Positions 54,509 to 63,561 of a stretch of DNA of 64,000 bases are shown piece after piece. The notes below the pieces were generated by a model that searched no databases, had not been told where the DNA came from, and worked only from the letters and a program-made list of their open reading frames with translations. Positions within the stretch are counted from its first letter, which is position 1. Each line of letters starts with the position of its first letter. Position numbers and translations under genes: made by a program. Source of the stretch: Rhodopseudomonas_A palustris_F (GTDB taxonomy: Bacteria; Pseudomonadota; Alphaproteobacteria; Rhizobiales; Xanthobacteraceae); the NCBI RefSeq assembly GCF_000013745.1, contig NC_007925.1, forward strand, positions 4,278,001 through 4,342,000. Reading direction: 5' to 3'.

Positions 54509-56506
54509 CTAGAGTTCGATACCATCGCCGGGATCCATCGCGGCCTGGCGTGCAAGCCCACGAACCTGCCGACGCAATGCACGGGCACGGGCTGCTTCGT
54601 CGTCGGGCTCGTCTTCGACAAACCCAAACTCAGGTGGCGGGGTCGCTCGCTCCGGGGCAATTTCCTCGTGGTCGGGAAGCTCTGGTTCCCGGCGGATGCC
54701 GGCGTTGGCGGGATCACCCGTGGAATCGTCTCCCGGCGCGTCGGAAATCCGACCGTCACGGCCTGCCGCGGGAGATGGCAATCGGCACCAGTCATCGTCT
54801 GGCTTCGTACTGCCCTGCTTTGCCTCCAGCAACGGCGGCGTCAGGATCCGCTCGGTCAATCTTGGATCTTCGAAGTAGCGCGCCTTCTTGGCCCGGATCG
54901 GCGGACAACCTGAGATCAGCACCAATTCATCGCTGGGCGGCAGTTGCATCACCTCGCCGGGCGTCAGCAGTGGTCGTGCTGTCTCCTGCCGCGACACCAT
55001 CAGATGACCGAGCCAGGGACTGAGCCTGTGCCCGGCATAGTTCTTCATCGCCCGCATCTCGGTCGCGGTGCCAAGCGCATCCGACACCCGCTTGGCGGTG
55101 CGCTCGTCGTTGGTGGCAAACGAGACCCGGACGTGGCAATTGTCCAAAATGGCGTTGTTGGGCCCGTAGGCCTTTTCGATCTGATTGAGCGACTGCGCAA
55201 TCAGAAAGCTTTTCAGCCCATAACCGGCCATGAAGGCCAACGCCGACTCGAAGAAATCCAACCGGCCCAGCGCCGGAAATTCGTCCAACATCAGCAGCAA
55301 TCGATGCCGCCGCCCTTTCGGATGCAGATCTTCGGTGAGCCTACGGCCGATCTGGTTGAGGATCAGCCGCACCAACGGTTTGGTCCGGCTGATGTCGGAT
55401 GGCGGCACCACCAGGTAGAGCGTGACGGGACGCTCGCCCTCGACCAGATCACTGATGCGCCAGTCGCAATGCTGCGTCACCTTCGCCACCACCGGATCGC
55501 GGTAGAGACCAAGGAACGACATCGCGGTCGAGAGCACGCCGGATCGTTCATTCTCGCTCTTGTTGAGGAGCTCGCGAGCGGCAGATGCGATCACCGGATG
55601 CGGACCCGCCTCCCCAAGATGCGCCGACGTCATCATCGCCCGTAGCGTTGCCTCGATCGGCCGCTTCGGATGGGACAGAAAGCCGGCAACACCGGCGAGC
55701 GTCTTGTCCGGTTCGGCATAGAGCACGTGAAGAATTGCGCCGACCAGCAGAGCATGGCTGGTCTTTTCCCAATGGTTGCGCCGCTCCAGCGAGCCCTCGG
55801 GGTCAACCAGCACATCGGCGACATTCTGGACGTCGCGGACCTCCCACTCGCCGCGGCGAACCTCGAGCAGCGGGTTGTAGGCCGCCGACCTCGAATTGGT
55901 CGGATCGAAAAGCAACACCCGGCCATGCCGGGCCCGATAGCCCGACGTCAGTGTCCAGTTCTCGCCCTTGATGTCATGGACGATGCATGAGCCCGGCCAC
56001 GTCAGAAGCGTGGGCACCACCAGACCGACGCCCTTGCCGGACCGGGTCGGCGCAAAACACAGCACATGTTCCGGACCATCGTGACGCAAATAGTCCTGCT
56101 CGAACCGGCCGAGCACGACACCGTCCGGCCCGGTGAGACCGGCGGCACGAAGCTCAGGCAGCGACGCCCAGCGCGCCGAGCCATAGGTGGCGGCAATCTT
56201 CACCTCACGAGCGCGCCACACCGACATGCCGATCGCAACCGCAATCGCCAGGAACCCACCTGACGCCGCGATGTAAGCCCCCTCGACGAACACGTCAGGC
56301 GCATAGGCGTCGTAGGCGTACCACCACCAGAAAAACGCCGGAGGAAGATAGACCGGAACACCGGGCAGCAGCTCAAACCAGGGCTGTCCGAGTTGCGGCT
56401 GGAAGCCAAGCTTCCACGCGACCCATTGCGTCGCCGCCCACATGGTGATGAGGACGACCGCGAAGACGACGATGATCTGACCCCAGAGGATCTTGGTGGC
56501 GGACAC
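54509..56506 (-). CDS. traG: Coupling protein TraG (VirD4-like)
   Basis: A 665-residue inner-membrane ATPase that brings the relaxase-DNA complex to the secretion channel. Two N-terminal helices (about 8-28 and 65-100) precede Walker A FAPTRSGKGVGLVVPT (about residue 150) and Walker B LLLMLDEFPALGRLDF. The C-terminal 90 residues are acidic and Pro-rich. Confidence 0.93.
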   Translation of the reverse strand: MSATKILWGQIIVVFAVVLITMWAATQWVAWKLGFQPQLGQPWFELLPGVPVYLPPAFFWWWYAYDAYAPDVFVEGAYIAASGGFLAIAVAIGMSVWRAREVKIAATYGSARWASLPELRAAGLTGPDGVVLGRFEQDYLRHDGPEHVLCFAPTRSGKGVGLVVPTLLTWPGSCIVHDIKGENWTLTSGYRARHGRVLLFDPTNSRSAAYNPLLEVRRGEWEVRDVQNVADVLVDPEGSLERRNHWEKTSHALLVGAILHVLYAEPDKTLAGVAGFLSHPKRPIEATLRAMMTSAHLGEAGPHPVIASAARELLNKSENERSGVLSTAMSFLGLYRDPVVAKVTQHCDWRISDLVEGERPVTLYLVVPPSDISRTKPLVRLILNQIGRRLTEDLHPKGRRHRLLLMLDEFPALGRLDFFESALAFMAGYGLKSFLIAQSLNQIEKAYGPNNAILDNCHVRVSFATNDERTAKRVSDALGTATEMRAMKNYAGHRLSPWLGHLMVSRQETARPLLTPGEVMQLPPSDELVLISGCPPIRAKKARYFEDPRLTERILTPPLLEAKQGSTKPDDDWCRLPSPAAGRDGRISDAPGDDSTGDPANAGIRREPELPDHEEIAPERATPPPEFGFVEDEPDDEAARARALRRQVRGLARQAAMDPGDGIEL

Positions 56507-56629
56507 GAACCTGGTTCCGAGACAATGGATTCACTCAAACAAATGGTGCTTCGGTCGGTCTTCAATGCCGTTGTTGGCAAAGTCGCATTGGCGCGCACCG
56601 TGGCGAAGAATTGCCGACCCTGCCCGAAG

Positions 56630-58381
56630 TTAGAGGCCGAGCCCGCGCTTTCGGCCAAAGCTCCAGTCCACCCCTCCGCCCGGCTTCACGATGCCGGAGA
56701 TGTGGCGGCCGAGTTGCTGCTCCAATGCCGGCCGCCAAGGCACCAGTTGAAAGCCGAGGCCGTCGTCGATCATCGCGAACCGGCCGCTGATAAGCGTGAG
56801 ACGTTGACGATAGATGCCGGCAACGTATGCGCCCTCTGCGGCTGAACGATAGGCGAGCCCGTTCTCGGCACCAATTCTCTTGGCCGCGGCATCCAGCTCG
56901 CGTCGACGCAACGTATCGAGCAGATCCCGCGCAAACACGAGCCGGCTTCCATGCCGGCTCGCGAGCCCCTCACTCGCCAGATGATCGACGCGACGCTCCA
57001 TTGCGTCGCGCACCTCGGCTCCGAACCCGCCGCCACCGATCGCCGGTTCGCGGGAAATGAGTTGACGGTCGAGCCAGGTCGCGCCCGGCGCTGTAACTTG
57101 GTCCTGCAAGCTGAGATCCGACCGGACGGCCAACGACAGCCGTTTCCTGCCGTTGGCATCGTCATAGGCTCGCGCTTCGACAATGGCGCCGGGCGCGGCG
57201 TCGCCGGTCATTTCAAGATCGGAAAAGCGAAGGTGATGCGTCCTGCCATCGACTCCATCGACCACCGCATAGGCGGAGCCCCTCAACTCGTCATGGAGCC
57301 CGCGCGCCATCAGCCGGCCAAGCACCGGATCGGCGACCTCATCGCCATGAAGCGCGAACCTCGACACATCCGGCTCGCGACCGAGTCCCGCCATCGCCCG
57401 GTGCATGGTCTTGATGATGTCGCCGCGGACGGATAGATCGCGCAACGTATCCTCGAGACCGGGCTTCAAGCTCCAGCAGCCCGGCCCGATTTGCTCGGCA
57501 AGTCCGAGGCGCTCCAGCTTCGTCACCCTGCCGATCATCAGCCGCCGCAGTTCCGGATCATTGTCCGCTGAGTCAGGCCTCAGATCGGCCATCCCCGCTC
57601 CCTCATCGGCTGCGGTTTGCAGTGCGCGGTCGAGACCGGTCCAACGCTCGGCATCGACCTCCTTCTCGAGCGTGGATCGGATCTCCCGCTCACTGCGTGG
57701 ACCCAGCTCAAGCGTGACCCGTTCGGCGGCGCGGGCCCGAATTCCACGACTGATGTAGTCGCGGCTGATGACGAGGTCCTGGCCGTCATTGGCACGCCCG
57801 CGGACCAGGATGTGGACGTGCGGATTGTCGGTGTTCCAGTGATCGACGCCGATCCAGTCAAGCCTGGTGCCGAGATCGCGTTCGGCATCCACCATCAGTT
57901 CCCGGGTAAAGGCTCGCAGATCCTGCATCTCGGGCGCGTCTTCCGGTGAGACGATAAAACGAAAATGATGACGGTCATCCTCGCATCGCTCAGCGAAGCC
58001 GCGTTCATCTGCGGCGTCGGACCTGGCATCGAACATCCGGACATCCGCGCCATCCCGAGTGACTCCCTCGCGCTTGAGATAGATGACATGCTTGGTCAGC
58101 GGCGCCGATCGGAAACGGCTGCCACGATGCCGCACCACCCGCGCCTTCACCACCACCCGCCGCGATGGCGACCGAAGCGACAAAGCCAGCGCCGCGGAAC
58201 GCCCCCGGCCGAACCGGGAGGCCGTGCCTCGCCCTTCCCGGCCAAAGCCTTTCCCCGAGTGCCCTGCCTTTTTGGCGGCGCGCATGACCTGCCCGACAAA
58301 GCTCTTCTGTCGGACCGCACCGCGGCCGCCATCACGGATACGGCCCGGACGCAGACGCAAATCATCATTGGGCTGCTTCAT
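56630..58381 (-). CDS. Relaxase/mobilisation nuclease (DUF3363, RlxS type)
   Basis: A 583-residue relaxase that nicks the origin of transfer and leads the strand into the recipient. After a basic N-terminus, the relaxase domain shows the three-His metal motif in WNTDNPHVHILVRG, with DRHHFRFIVSPEDA before it and SRDYISRGIRARAAERVTLELG after it. The DUF3363 C-terminal domain includes a WLDRQLISREP segment. The origin of transfer is expected in the 249-bp gap upstream (58382-58630), but no repeat was clear enough to mark. Confidence 0.9.
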   Translation of the reverse strand: MKQPNDDLRLRPGRIRDGGRGAVRQKSFVGQVMRAAKKAGHSGKGFGREGRGTASRFGRGRSAALALSLRSPSRRVVVKARVVRHRGSRFRSAPLTKHVIYLKREGVTRDGADVRMFDARSDAADERGFAERCEDDRHHFRFIVSPEDAPEMQDLRAFTRELMVDAERDLGTRLDWIGVDHWNTDNPHVHILVRGRANDGQDLVISRDYISRGIRARAAERVTLELGPRSEREIRSTLEKEVDAERWTGLDRALQTAADEGAGMADLRPDSADNDPELRRLMIGRVTKLERLGLAEQIGPGCWSLKPGLEDTLRDLSVRGDIIKTMHRAMAGLGREPDVSRFALHGDEVADPVLGRLMARGLHDELRGSAYAVVDGVDGRTHHLRFSDLEMTGDAAPGAIVEARAYDDANGRKRLSLAVRSDLSLQDQVTAPGATWLDRQLISREPAIGGGGFGAEVRDAMERRVDHLASEGLASRHGSRLVFARDLLDTLRRRELDAAAKRIGAENGLAYRSAAEGAYVAGIYRQRLTLISGRFAMIDDGLGFQLVPWRPALEQQLGRHISGIVKPGGGVDWSFGRKRGLGL

Positions 58382-58630
58382 GGTGATCTCGAGATCCGCA
58401 GTACATCACCGACGGCGCTCGGCAGCTTGATTTTCCACGCAGTTTCGTTGGAGGCGCCAGCAGACGATTTCTGGCCGCGTCGCAAATCCTCAACCCGACC
58501 AACCACATGCGCACGACGGACGTCGGCGCTTTTATCTCGCCATCTGTGGCCTCACCTCTCCGCCTCAGCTGACTTCTCTGCGAACCTACGGCCCTGCACG
58601 AGAGACTGCGATGCACCACGATTTGGATCA

Positions 58631-59539
58631 TCACGGTCGAACCCAGCTGGCACTGCGCGCAAATAGGTTGCTCGATTGCGGCACGAGCGCCGATAGATCG
58701 ACCACGGCGCGGGTACTTAGTGAACCATCAGGCCGCACGTCGGACGACGTCCGACCAGCAGTTGAGTTACTTGCCGGGCGCATGATAAACAGGGGGCAGC
58801 GTGCCACCGTTAGCGAGGTCGTGATGACGCCACTCCCGACAGCATACAATTCGATCCCGATCATCGGCATGATCGCCGCGACGTAGGCTTGCGTCTCATC
58901 GGGCAACGATCGCCCGGTCGCCAGATGGTCGTCGTAACGTCGGGGACCGGCATTGTAGGCGGCAATAAATCCCGCCATGCCGTACCGATCATGGAGTTCG
59001 CGGAGATAAGCAGCGCCAGCCAGGATGTTGTCGTGCGGATCGTAGGGATCAGCACCGAGACCGTAGCGCGTACGCAATTCCGTCCACGTCTCCGGCATAA
59101 TCTGCATCAGCCCGATGGCGCCTTTCGCTGATCGGGCTCGCATCTTGCCAGAGCTCTCAGCCCGCATCACCGCACGGATCCAGCGTTCCGGGATCGCAAA
59201 CCGTTCGGAGGCCTCGGTGATAAACGGCGCAAGGGAGTCGGCAAGCGGTTGACTTGCGGTCTGCGTGCCGCGTGCTGGCTGGTCGGCGCAAGCAACACCA
59301 TTGCACGACAGCGATGATGCGAGAATCGCGAAGATCCAAACCATCGTACCGGCAAGTCGGCGACGTAGCCGGATGATCGCCGCCTTCGGCTGCAGGCCAG
59401 AAATCCCTCGGCCTGAACGCCGCTTGGCGCCTGTCATGCGCACGATAGCGATGCGGGCATTGGCCGGGAGGAAGGAATGACCCGCATTCAGATCGCGTAC
59501 AGAAAAAACAGAGAGGATGCGATCGGACGGCAACATCAC
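58631..59539 (-). CDS. Lytic transglycosylase
   Basis: A 302-residue peptidoglycan-cleaving enzyme that opens the wall for the transfer channel. A hydrophobic export signal (about 64-85) is preceded by a long basic stretch, so an internal start is possible. The SLT domain has the catalytic Glu in AVMRAESSGKMRARS, then GAIGLMQIMPETW, and a Tyr in AAYNAGPRRYD. The listed start overlaps the traF stop by 4 bp. The C-terminal 50 residues are not family-like and may be a readthrough extension. Confidence 0.85.
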   Translation of the reverse strand: MMLPSDRILSVFSVRDLNAGHSFLPANARIAIVRMTGAKRRSGRGISGLQPKAAIIRLRRRLAGTMVWIFAILASSLSCNGVACADQPARGTQTASQPLADSLAPFITEASERFAIPERWIRAVMRAESSGKMRARSAKGAIGLMQIMPETWTELRTRYGLGADPYDPHDNILAGAAYLRELHDRYGMAGFIAAYNAGPRRYDDHLATGRSLPDETQAYVAAIMPMIGIELYAVGSGVITTSLTVARCPLFIMRPASNSTAGRTSSDVRPDGSLSTRAVVDLSALVPQSSNLFARSASWVRP

Positions 59540-60051
59540 TCCTCCTCTTTGGTCCAGAGAGGCTCTGCTCGTCCGAGGATCGCAGTCGCCGGCGTCACGC
59601 CGAAATATCGGCCGTCGAGCGAGTCGGCGGACTGCAAGTTCATGAGGAAGACTTCGCCCTCGGCAACCACATGGCAGCCCTGCCAGACCGGCAGCGATCG
59701 GTCTCTGCGGTCGCGCTCCAGCGCCTCACCCAGCGCGATATCGTCAACCGAAATAAGGAGATGATTCCGGCAAACCGTCTGTCCGGGTAGCGCCAACACG
59801 CGCTTCAGCATCGGAATGCCGCGGGGTAGATAACCGCCCTCGCTCAGGAATTTGGCAAGCGGCTCTGGCGGCTGGACCGCGACCAATTCGGTGACGGCAA
59901 GTTTGCGGATCGGCCGCAGCCGGTAGAGCCCGACGGGCACGCTCTCGGAGGCGTTCCAGATGAAAAGCTTCGGTGTTTGTTCGCCCATTGAAACCAACAG
60001 GATCGCTGCAGCCGATAGCGTCGTGAGAAATGTCACTTTCCGGGCCTTCAT
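59536..60051 (-). CDS. traF: TraF-type conjugal signal peptidase (S26)
   Basis: A 171-residue membrane-anchored serine protease that matures the TrbC pilin. One N-terminal helix (about 5-22), the catalytic Ser in NASESVPVGLYRL and Lys in PMLKRVLALPGQTVC are visible, with a C-terminal GRYFGVTPATAILGRA block. The ATG at 60051 overlaps the DUF2840 stop (ATGA), which is preferred over an ATG 27 bp further upstream. Confidence 0.9.
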   Translation of the reverse strand: MKARKVTFLTTLSAAAILLVSMGEQTPKLFIWNASESVPVGLYRLRPIRKLAVTELVAVQPPEPLAKFLSEGGYLPRGIPMLKRVLALPGQTVCRNHLLISVDDIALGEALERDRRDRSLPVWQGCHVVAEGEVFLMNLQSADSLDGRYFGVTPATAILGRAEPLWTKEEE

Positions 60052-60512
60052 GTTGCGATCCTGCGTCGCTGGAGCCAAGCCTGATGCCGCGTTCGCGTGT
60101 AGGCGCGGGGCACCTCGTTGACCGACAGACGGTTGTGGACGTGATGCCAGTAGTCTGGCGCGGCGTCGGCGGGATCGAAGCCGAGCGCCTCGACGGCATC
60201 GACGAACTGCAGCACGCGCTCGACCTTAGGCCAGCCGGCCAGTCGCAACAGGATCTCGCCACCGGGGCGCACAAAAGGCACGGTCGTGCAGCGCTGACCC
60301 GGCGGCACAGCCCTGACTATGTCGATGCGCGAAACGACCGTCCCGAAATCGTTCGAGGTCCAACGAACGAACGCAAAGATGCTGCCCGGCGCGAACGAAA
60401 GGATGCGGCGCTTGCGGTCGAGAATCTGTTCCTGGGCAGCGTGACCGAACCGGATCCAGTTCTCGATCCGCTTTTCCAGCCACAGCAATTCGACATGCGT
60501 GAGGTTATCCAT
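60048..60512 (-). CDS. DUF2840 family protein
   Basis: A 154-residue protein of the DUF2840 family found only next to traF and repA in Trb-type integrative elements. It starts MDNLTHVELLWLEKRIENWI and has the conserved SFAPGSIFAFVRW and DYWHHVHNRLSVNEVPRAY segments. The biochemical role is unknown. Confidence 0.82.
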   Translation of the reverse strand: MDNLTHVELLWLEKRIENWIRFGHAAQEQILDRKRRILSFAPGSIFAFVRWTSNDFGTVVSRIDIVRAVPPGQRCTTVPFVRPGGEILLRLAGWPKVERVLQFVDAVEALGFDPADAAPDYWHHVHNRLSVNEVPRAYTRTRHQAWLQRRRIAT

Positions 60513-60821
60513 GTCGGCCTCCCGAGATTGGAGGACTGCCGAACCAGGACGCCGCACATTCGGAGAGCGAGCGTATTGTTGGTACGGCCCTTCGGGTTTG
60601 GAAGGGCGTTGGCAGTAAAGCAGCGCACCGCTGAAAGTGGCACCACACCAGCGAAACCGCGACGTCCGTTAGAAAGAATCCGAAGGATTCCAGGTTAGAG
60701 AAGTTACGGGCGCTGCAAGCCGTTGAGCGGCAATCCGTTTCGCCCGATTTCGGTCCCCGATAGCACGAGGATCGGGTCCCCGATAGCACGAGGGTTGCGG
60801 TCCCTGATAGCACGAGATGAT
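60513..60821. other. Gap between DUF2840 and repA with iteron-like repeats
   Basis: This stretch carries three direct repeats at its right end (60752-60817) and a non-family open frame on the minus strand. It follows repA in the direction of transcription. Confidence 0.5.
60752..60817. repeat. Three iteron-like direct repeats next to repA
   Basis: GGTCCCCGATAGCACGAGG occurs at 60752-60770 and, identically, at 60775-60793. A third copy with two changes (GGTCCCTGATAGCACGAGA) is at 60799-60817. The start-to-start spacing is 23 and 24 bp, roughly two DNA turns, the usual geometry of Rep-binding iterons. They end 4 bp beyond the stop of the replication initiator gene. Confidence 0.7.
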
Positions 60822-61703
60822 TCACAGCTTGTCCTCAGGCACGGTTGCGCGACCGCGCAAGGCAATCGTCATCGGATCGACAGGAATGGGCGTGAAGTTG
60901 AGGCGCTCGGTGCCGCGCAGACCGCGTTCAATCAGCAACCGATAACCGGGGATGGTCTGGCGGCGGACGATTTCGCGCAGGTCGTAGGCAAAGTGTTTTG
61001 GCGGCGAGAGGCTGCCGGATTTGGCGTGAAGATGGTAAAAGTCAAAGCTCCAGCCGCCGGTCTGGTGGCCGCCATGTTTGCGAACCAGGCGATAAAGCCA
61101 GCGCTCCAATCCGCCGGTCAGACTGAAATACGCCCCGTCGATGGTCAGTACGAGCGCCTCGTCCAGCACGCCGGCATAGAACCAATCCGGCAGGATCAGC
61201 TCCAGCCCGAGCGCACGACCGTGCGGATCGGCGGTCTCTTTCCATTCATTGATCCAGGAGAAACGATGCCGCCGGCGCTCGGTCGGCTGGCGGATCGAGG
61301 TCATAATCGTCGTCGATTGCAGACGATCGAGTGCAGCCTTGAGGCGGTCGTAGTCGCGTGCGCCGGTGCCGCGGCCGACGAATGTGAGGATTTCATAAGG
61401 CGTCGCCGCCATCAGCCGAGATGTCTTGAGACCGGCGTCACGGGCTTCAACGATCTGCGAGGCAGCCCAGATCAGAACGTCAGCGTCCCAGATCGTCGCC
61501 ATACCGTATTCCGGCACAGCTTCGACCCGAATGGCAATCTTGCCGGCGCGAAAATCGATCGGCGCGACGCGCTTCGATTTTGCAAGCGAGAAGAACGGAT
61601 AGGCCATCAGATCCTGCGCGTCCCGCGGCGAAAGATCGCCAGGAAGCGCACGAAACAGCTCGAGTTGCTCGCGCTCCGATCTGCGCAGACGTCGAATCGC
61701 CAT
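60822..61703 (-). CDS. repA: Replication initiator protein A
   Basis: A 293-residue RepA-type initiator. It opens with RSEREQLELFRALPGDLSPR, then DLMAYPFFSLAKSKR and the winged-helix region MAATPYEILTFVGRG followed by YDRLKAALDRLQSTTI. The ATG at 61703 was chosen because family members begin there, although the frame is open upstream. In integrative elements this protein is thought to support transient autonomous replication of the excised circle. Iteron-like repeats lie just beyond its 3' end. Confidence 0.85.
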   Translation of the reverse strand: MAIRRLRRSEREQLELFRALPGDLSPRDAQDLMAYPFFSLAKSKRVAPIDFRAGKIAIRVEAVPEYGMATIWDADVLIWAASQIVEARDAGLKTSRLMAATPYEILTFVGRGTGARDYDRLKAALDRLQSTTIMTSIRQPTERRRHRFSWINEWKETADPHGRALGLELILPDWFYAGVLDEALVLTIDGAYFSLTGGLERWLYRLVRKHGGHQTGGWSFDFYHLHAKSGSLSPPKHFAYDLREIVRRQTIPGYRLLIERGLRGTERLNFTPIPVDPMTIALRGRATVPEDKL

Positions 61704-61719
61704 GTGCGCTCCCGTACAA

Positions 61720-62004
61720 TCAGCGACGGGTCTGGCCGGCATAGGCCACCAGGGCCGATGCATGCCGCTTGGCGGGTAGCACGACCCCTGTGCCGGGATC
61801 GGAGGTCGAGGTCTTGGTCCCGCGATCAACCCAGGTTTTCAGATCTTCGAGCGCATAGACGACGCGGCCGCCGATCTTCCGATAGGTCGGGCCGGTGCCG
61901 TAGGTGCGGTGCTTCTCCAGCGTACGGCCCGACAGACCGAGGAACCGAGCGGCCTCGGGCGTGCGCAGGTAGCGTGGCGGTAGACCGGCATTGGGATCGA
62001 CCAT
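61720..62004 (-). CDS. Helix-turn-helix (AlpA/excisionase-like) DNA-binding protein
   Basis: A 94-residue protein with a MerR-type winged helix: PPRYLRTPEAARFLGLSGRT, then KHRTYGTGPTYRKIGGRVVY and DLKTWVDRG. Such proteins act as excisionase or operon regulator in this element type. It lies 16 bp before repA. An IS256-family element ends 48 bp upstream of its start, so its native promoter region may have been altered. Confidence 0.88.
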   Translation of the reverse strand: MVDPNAGLPPRYLRTPEAARFLGLSGRTLEKHRTYGTGPTYRKIGGRVVYALEDLKTWVDRGTKTSTSDPGTGVVLPAKRHASALVAYAGQTRR

Positions 62005-62044
62005 TTGGAAGCCTCCGTGATTTCGTGGAGCGCGCGAGCGGTTC

Positions 62045-62052
62045 GCGGCGCG
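62045..62052. repeat. Target duplication GCGGCGCG, left of IS256-type element
   Basis: The 8 bases directly before the left IS end are repeated at 63476-63483 directly after the right end. This is the duplication size usual for IS256-family insertions. Confidence 0.8.
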
Positions 62053-63475
62053 GGTCGTGTCCCACCAAGTGGTGTAGCTCGGTAGAGCAAAGCCGCCCGC
62101 ACGCGCGCCCTCAACTGGCGCCGTAGCGGGCGGGCGGCTTTGCGGCGGTCATCGACGATTTCCCGGTAGGATCGGGTTGCGACACACCAACGCAACCGAG
62201 GAACCACCGATGACCGACGACATGATGAACCTGCGCTCGCTCGTGGAGAAGACCCCCGACGCCGATTTGCTGCGCGAGATGATCGGCTTTGCCGCCCAGC
62301 GGCTGATGGAGATGGAGGTCGGCAGCCTGACCGGCGCCGGCTATGGCGAGAAGACCCCCGAGCGACTGGCGCAGCGCAACGGCTATCGCGACCGCGACTG
62401 GGAGACCCGCGCCGGCACCGTCGAACTGCGGATCCCGAAGCTGCGCAAGGGCAGCTATTTTCCGGGCTTTCTGGAGCCGCGGCGGATGGCCGAGAAGGCA
62501 CTCACCGCGGTGATCCAGGAGGCCTATGTGCATGGCGTCTCGACCCGCTCGGTCGACGATCTGGTCAAGGCGATGGGGATGAGCGGCATCTCCAAGAGCC
62601 AGGTGTCGCGGCTGTGCGAGGAGATCGACGACAAGGTGAAGGCGTTTCTTGGCCGGCCGATCGAGGGCGACTGGCTGTATCTGTGGATCGACGCCACCTA
62701 CGTCAAAGTGCGCCAGGCCGGGCGCATCGTCTCGGTCGCGGTGATCGTCGCGGTCGGCGTCAACAGCGACGGGCGGCGCGAGATTCTCGGGCTCGATATC
62801 GGGCCCTCCGAGGCCGAGACGTTCTGGACCGGGTTCCTGCGCAAGCTCGCCCGCCGGGGGCTACGCGGCGTCAAGTTGGTGATCTCCGACGCCCATGAAG
62901 GCATCAAGGCCGCGGTCAGCAAGGTCTTCAACGCCACCTGGCAACGCTGCCGCGTCCACTTCATGCGCAACGTGCTCGCCCATGCCGGCAAGAGCGGGCG
63001 GCGCGTCGTCTCCGCCTTCATCGGCACGGCGTTTGCGCAGGACGACGCTGAAGCCGCGCGAACCCAATGGCGCCGGGTCGCCGACCAACTGCGGCCGAAG
63101 CTGCCGAAGCTCGCGGCCTTCCTCGATGAAGCCGAGGTCGATGTGCTCGCCTATATGAGCTTCCCGCCGGCGCATCGCACCAAGCTGCATTCGACCAATC
63201 CGATCGAACGCCTCAACGGCGAGATCAAGCGTCGCACCGAGGTGGTCGGCATCTTCCCCAACGAAGACGCCATCATCCGTCTGGTCGGCGCCATCCTGCT
63301 CGAACAGAACGACGAATGGGCGGTGCAGCGCGCCCGCTACATGACGCTGGAAACCATCGCCCCGATCGGCGATGATCCCGCCGTCAGCCTTCCGGCATTC
63401 GCCAGCTGACCGGCCCGGACCAACCCGGCAGTCGCGTGACCCGCCGCCAGCTACACCACGCCACGGGACACGATC
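62053..63475 (+). mobile_element. IS256-family insertion sequence (1423 bp)
   Basis: The termini are imperfect inverted repeats: GGTCGTGTCCC and, on the other strand, GATCGTGTCCC, followed on both sides by GTGGTGTAGCT. One transposase gene fills the element. The flanking 8-bp duplication is perfect, which points to a recent insertion. Confidence 0.9.
62210..63409 (+). CDS. IS256-family transposase
   Basis: A 399-residue Mutator-type DDE transposase, intact. The first catalytic Asp is in LYLWIDATYVKVR, the second in LVISDAHEGIKAAV, with the WQRCRVHFMRNVL signature after it. The catalytic Glu is in STNPIERLNGEIKRR. The ATG at 62210 has GAGG about 10 bp upstream. Confidence 0.95.
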   Translation: MTDDMMNLRSLVEKTPDADLLREMIGFAAQRLMEMEVGSLTGAGYGEKTPERLAQRNGYRDRDWETRAGTVELRIPKLRKGSYFPGFLEPRRMAEKALTAVIQEAYVHGVSTRSVDDLVKAMGMSGISKSQVSRLCEEIDDKVKAFLGRPIEGDWLYLWIDATYVKVRQAGRIVSVAVIVAVGVNSDGRREILGLDIGPSEAETFWTGFLRKLARRGLRGVKLVISDAHEGIKAAVSKVFNATWQRCRVHFMRNVLAHAGKSGRRVVSAFIGTAFAQDDAEAARTQWRRVADQLRPKLPKLAAFLDEAEVDVLAYMSFPPAHRTKLHSTNPIERLNGEIKRRTEVVGIFPNEDAIIRLVGAILLEQNDEWAVQRARYMTLETIAPIGDDPAVSLPAFAS

Positions 63476-63561
63476 GCGGCGCGTCGGAGGTCACGATGGC
63501 GGAGTGGCAATGTCCGAGGGGATGCCGATGATCGAAGTGCCAATTTTCGGCACCCCGTGGC

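Noticed and set aside
58382..58630. Origin of transfer with an inverted repeat upstream of the relaxase
   Set aside because: The location is plausible, but no repeat or nick-like motif could be identified with confidence by eye.
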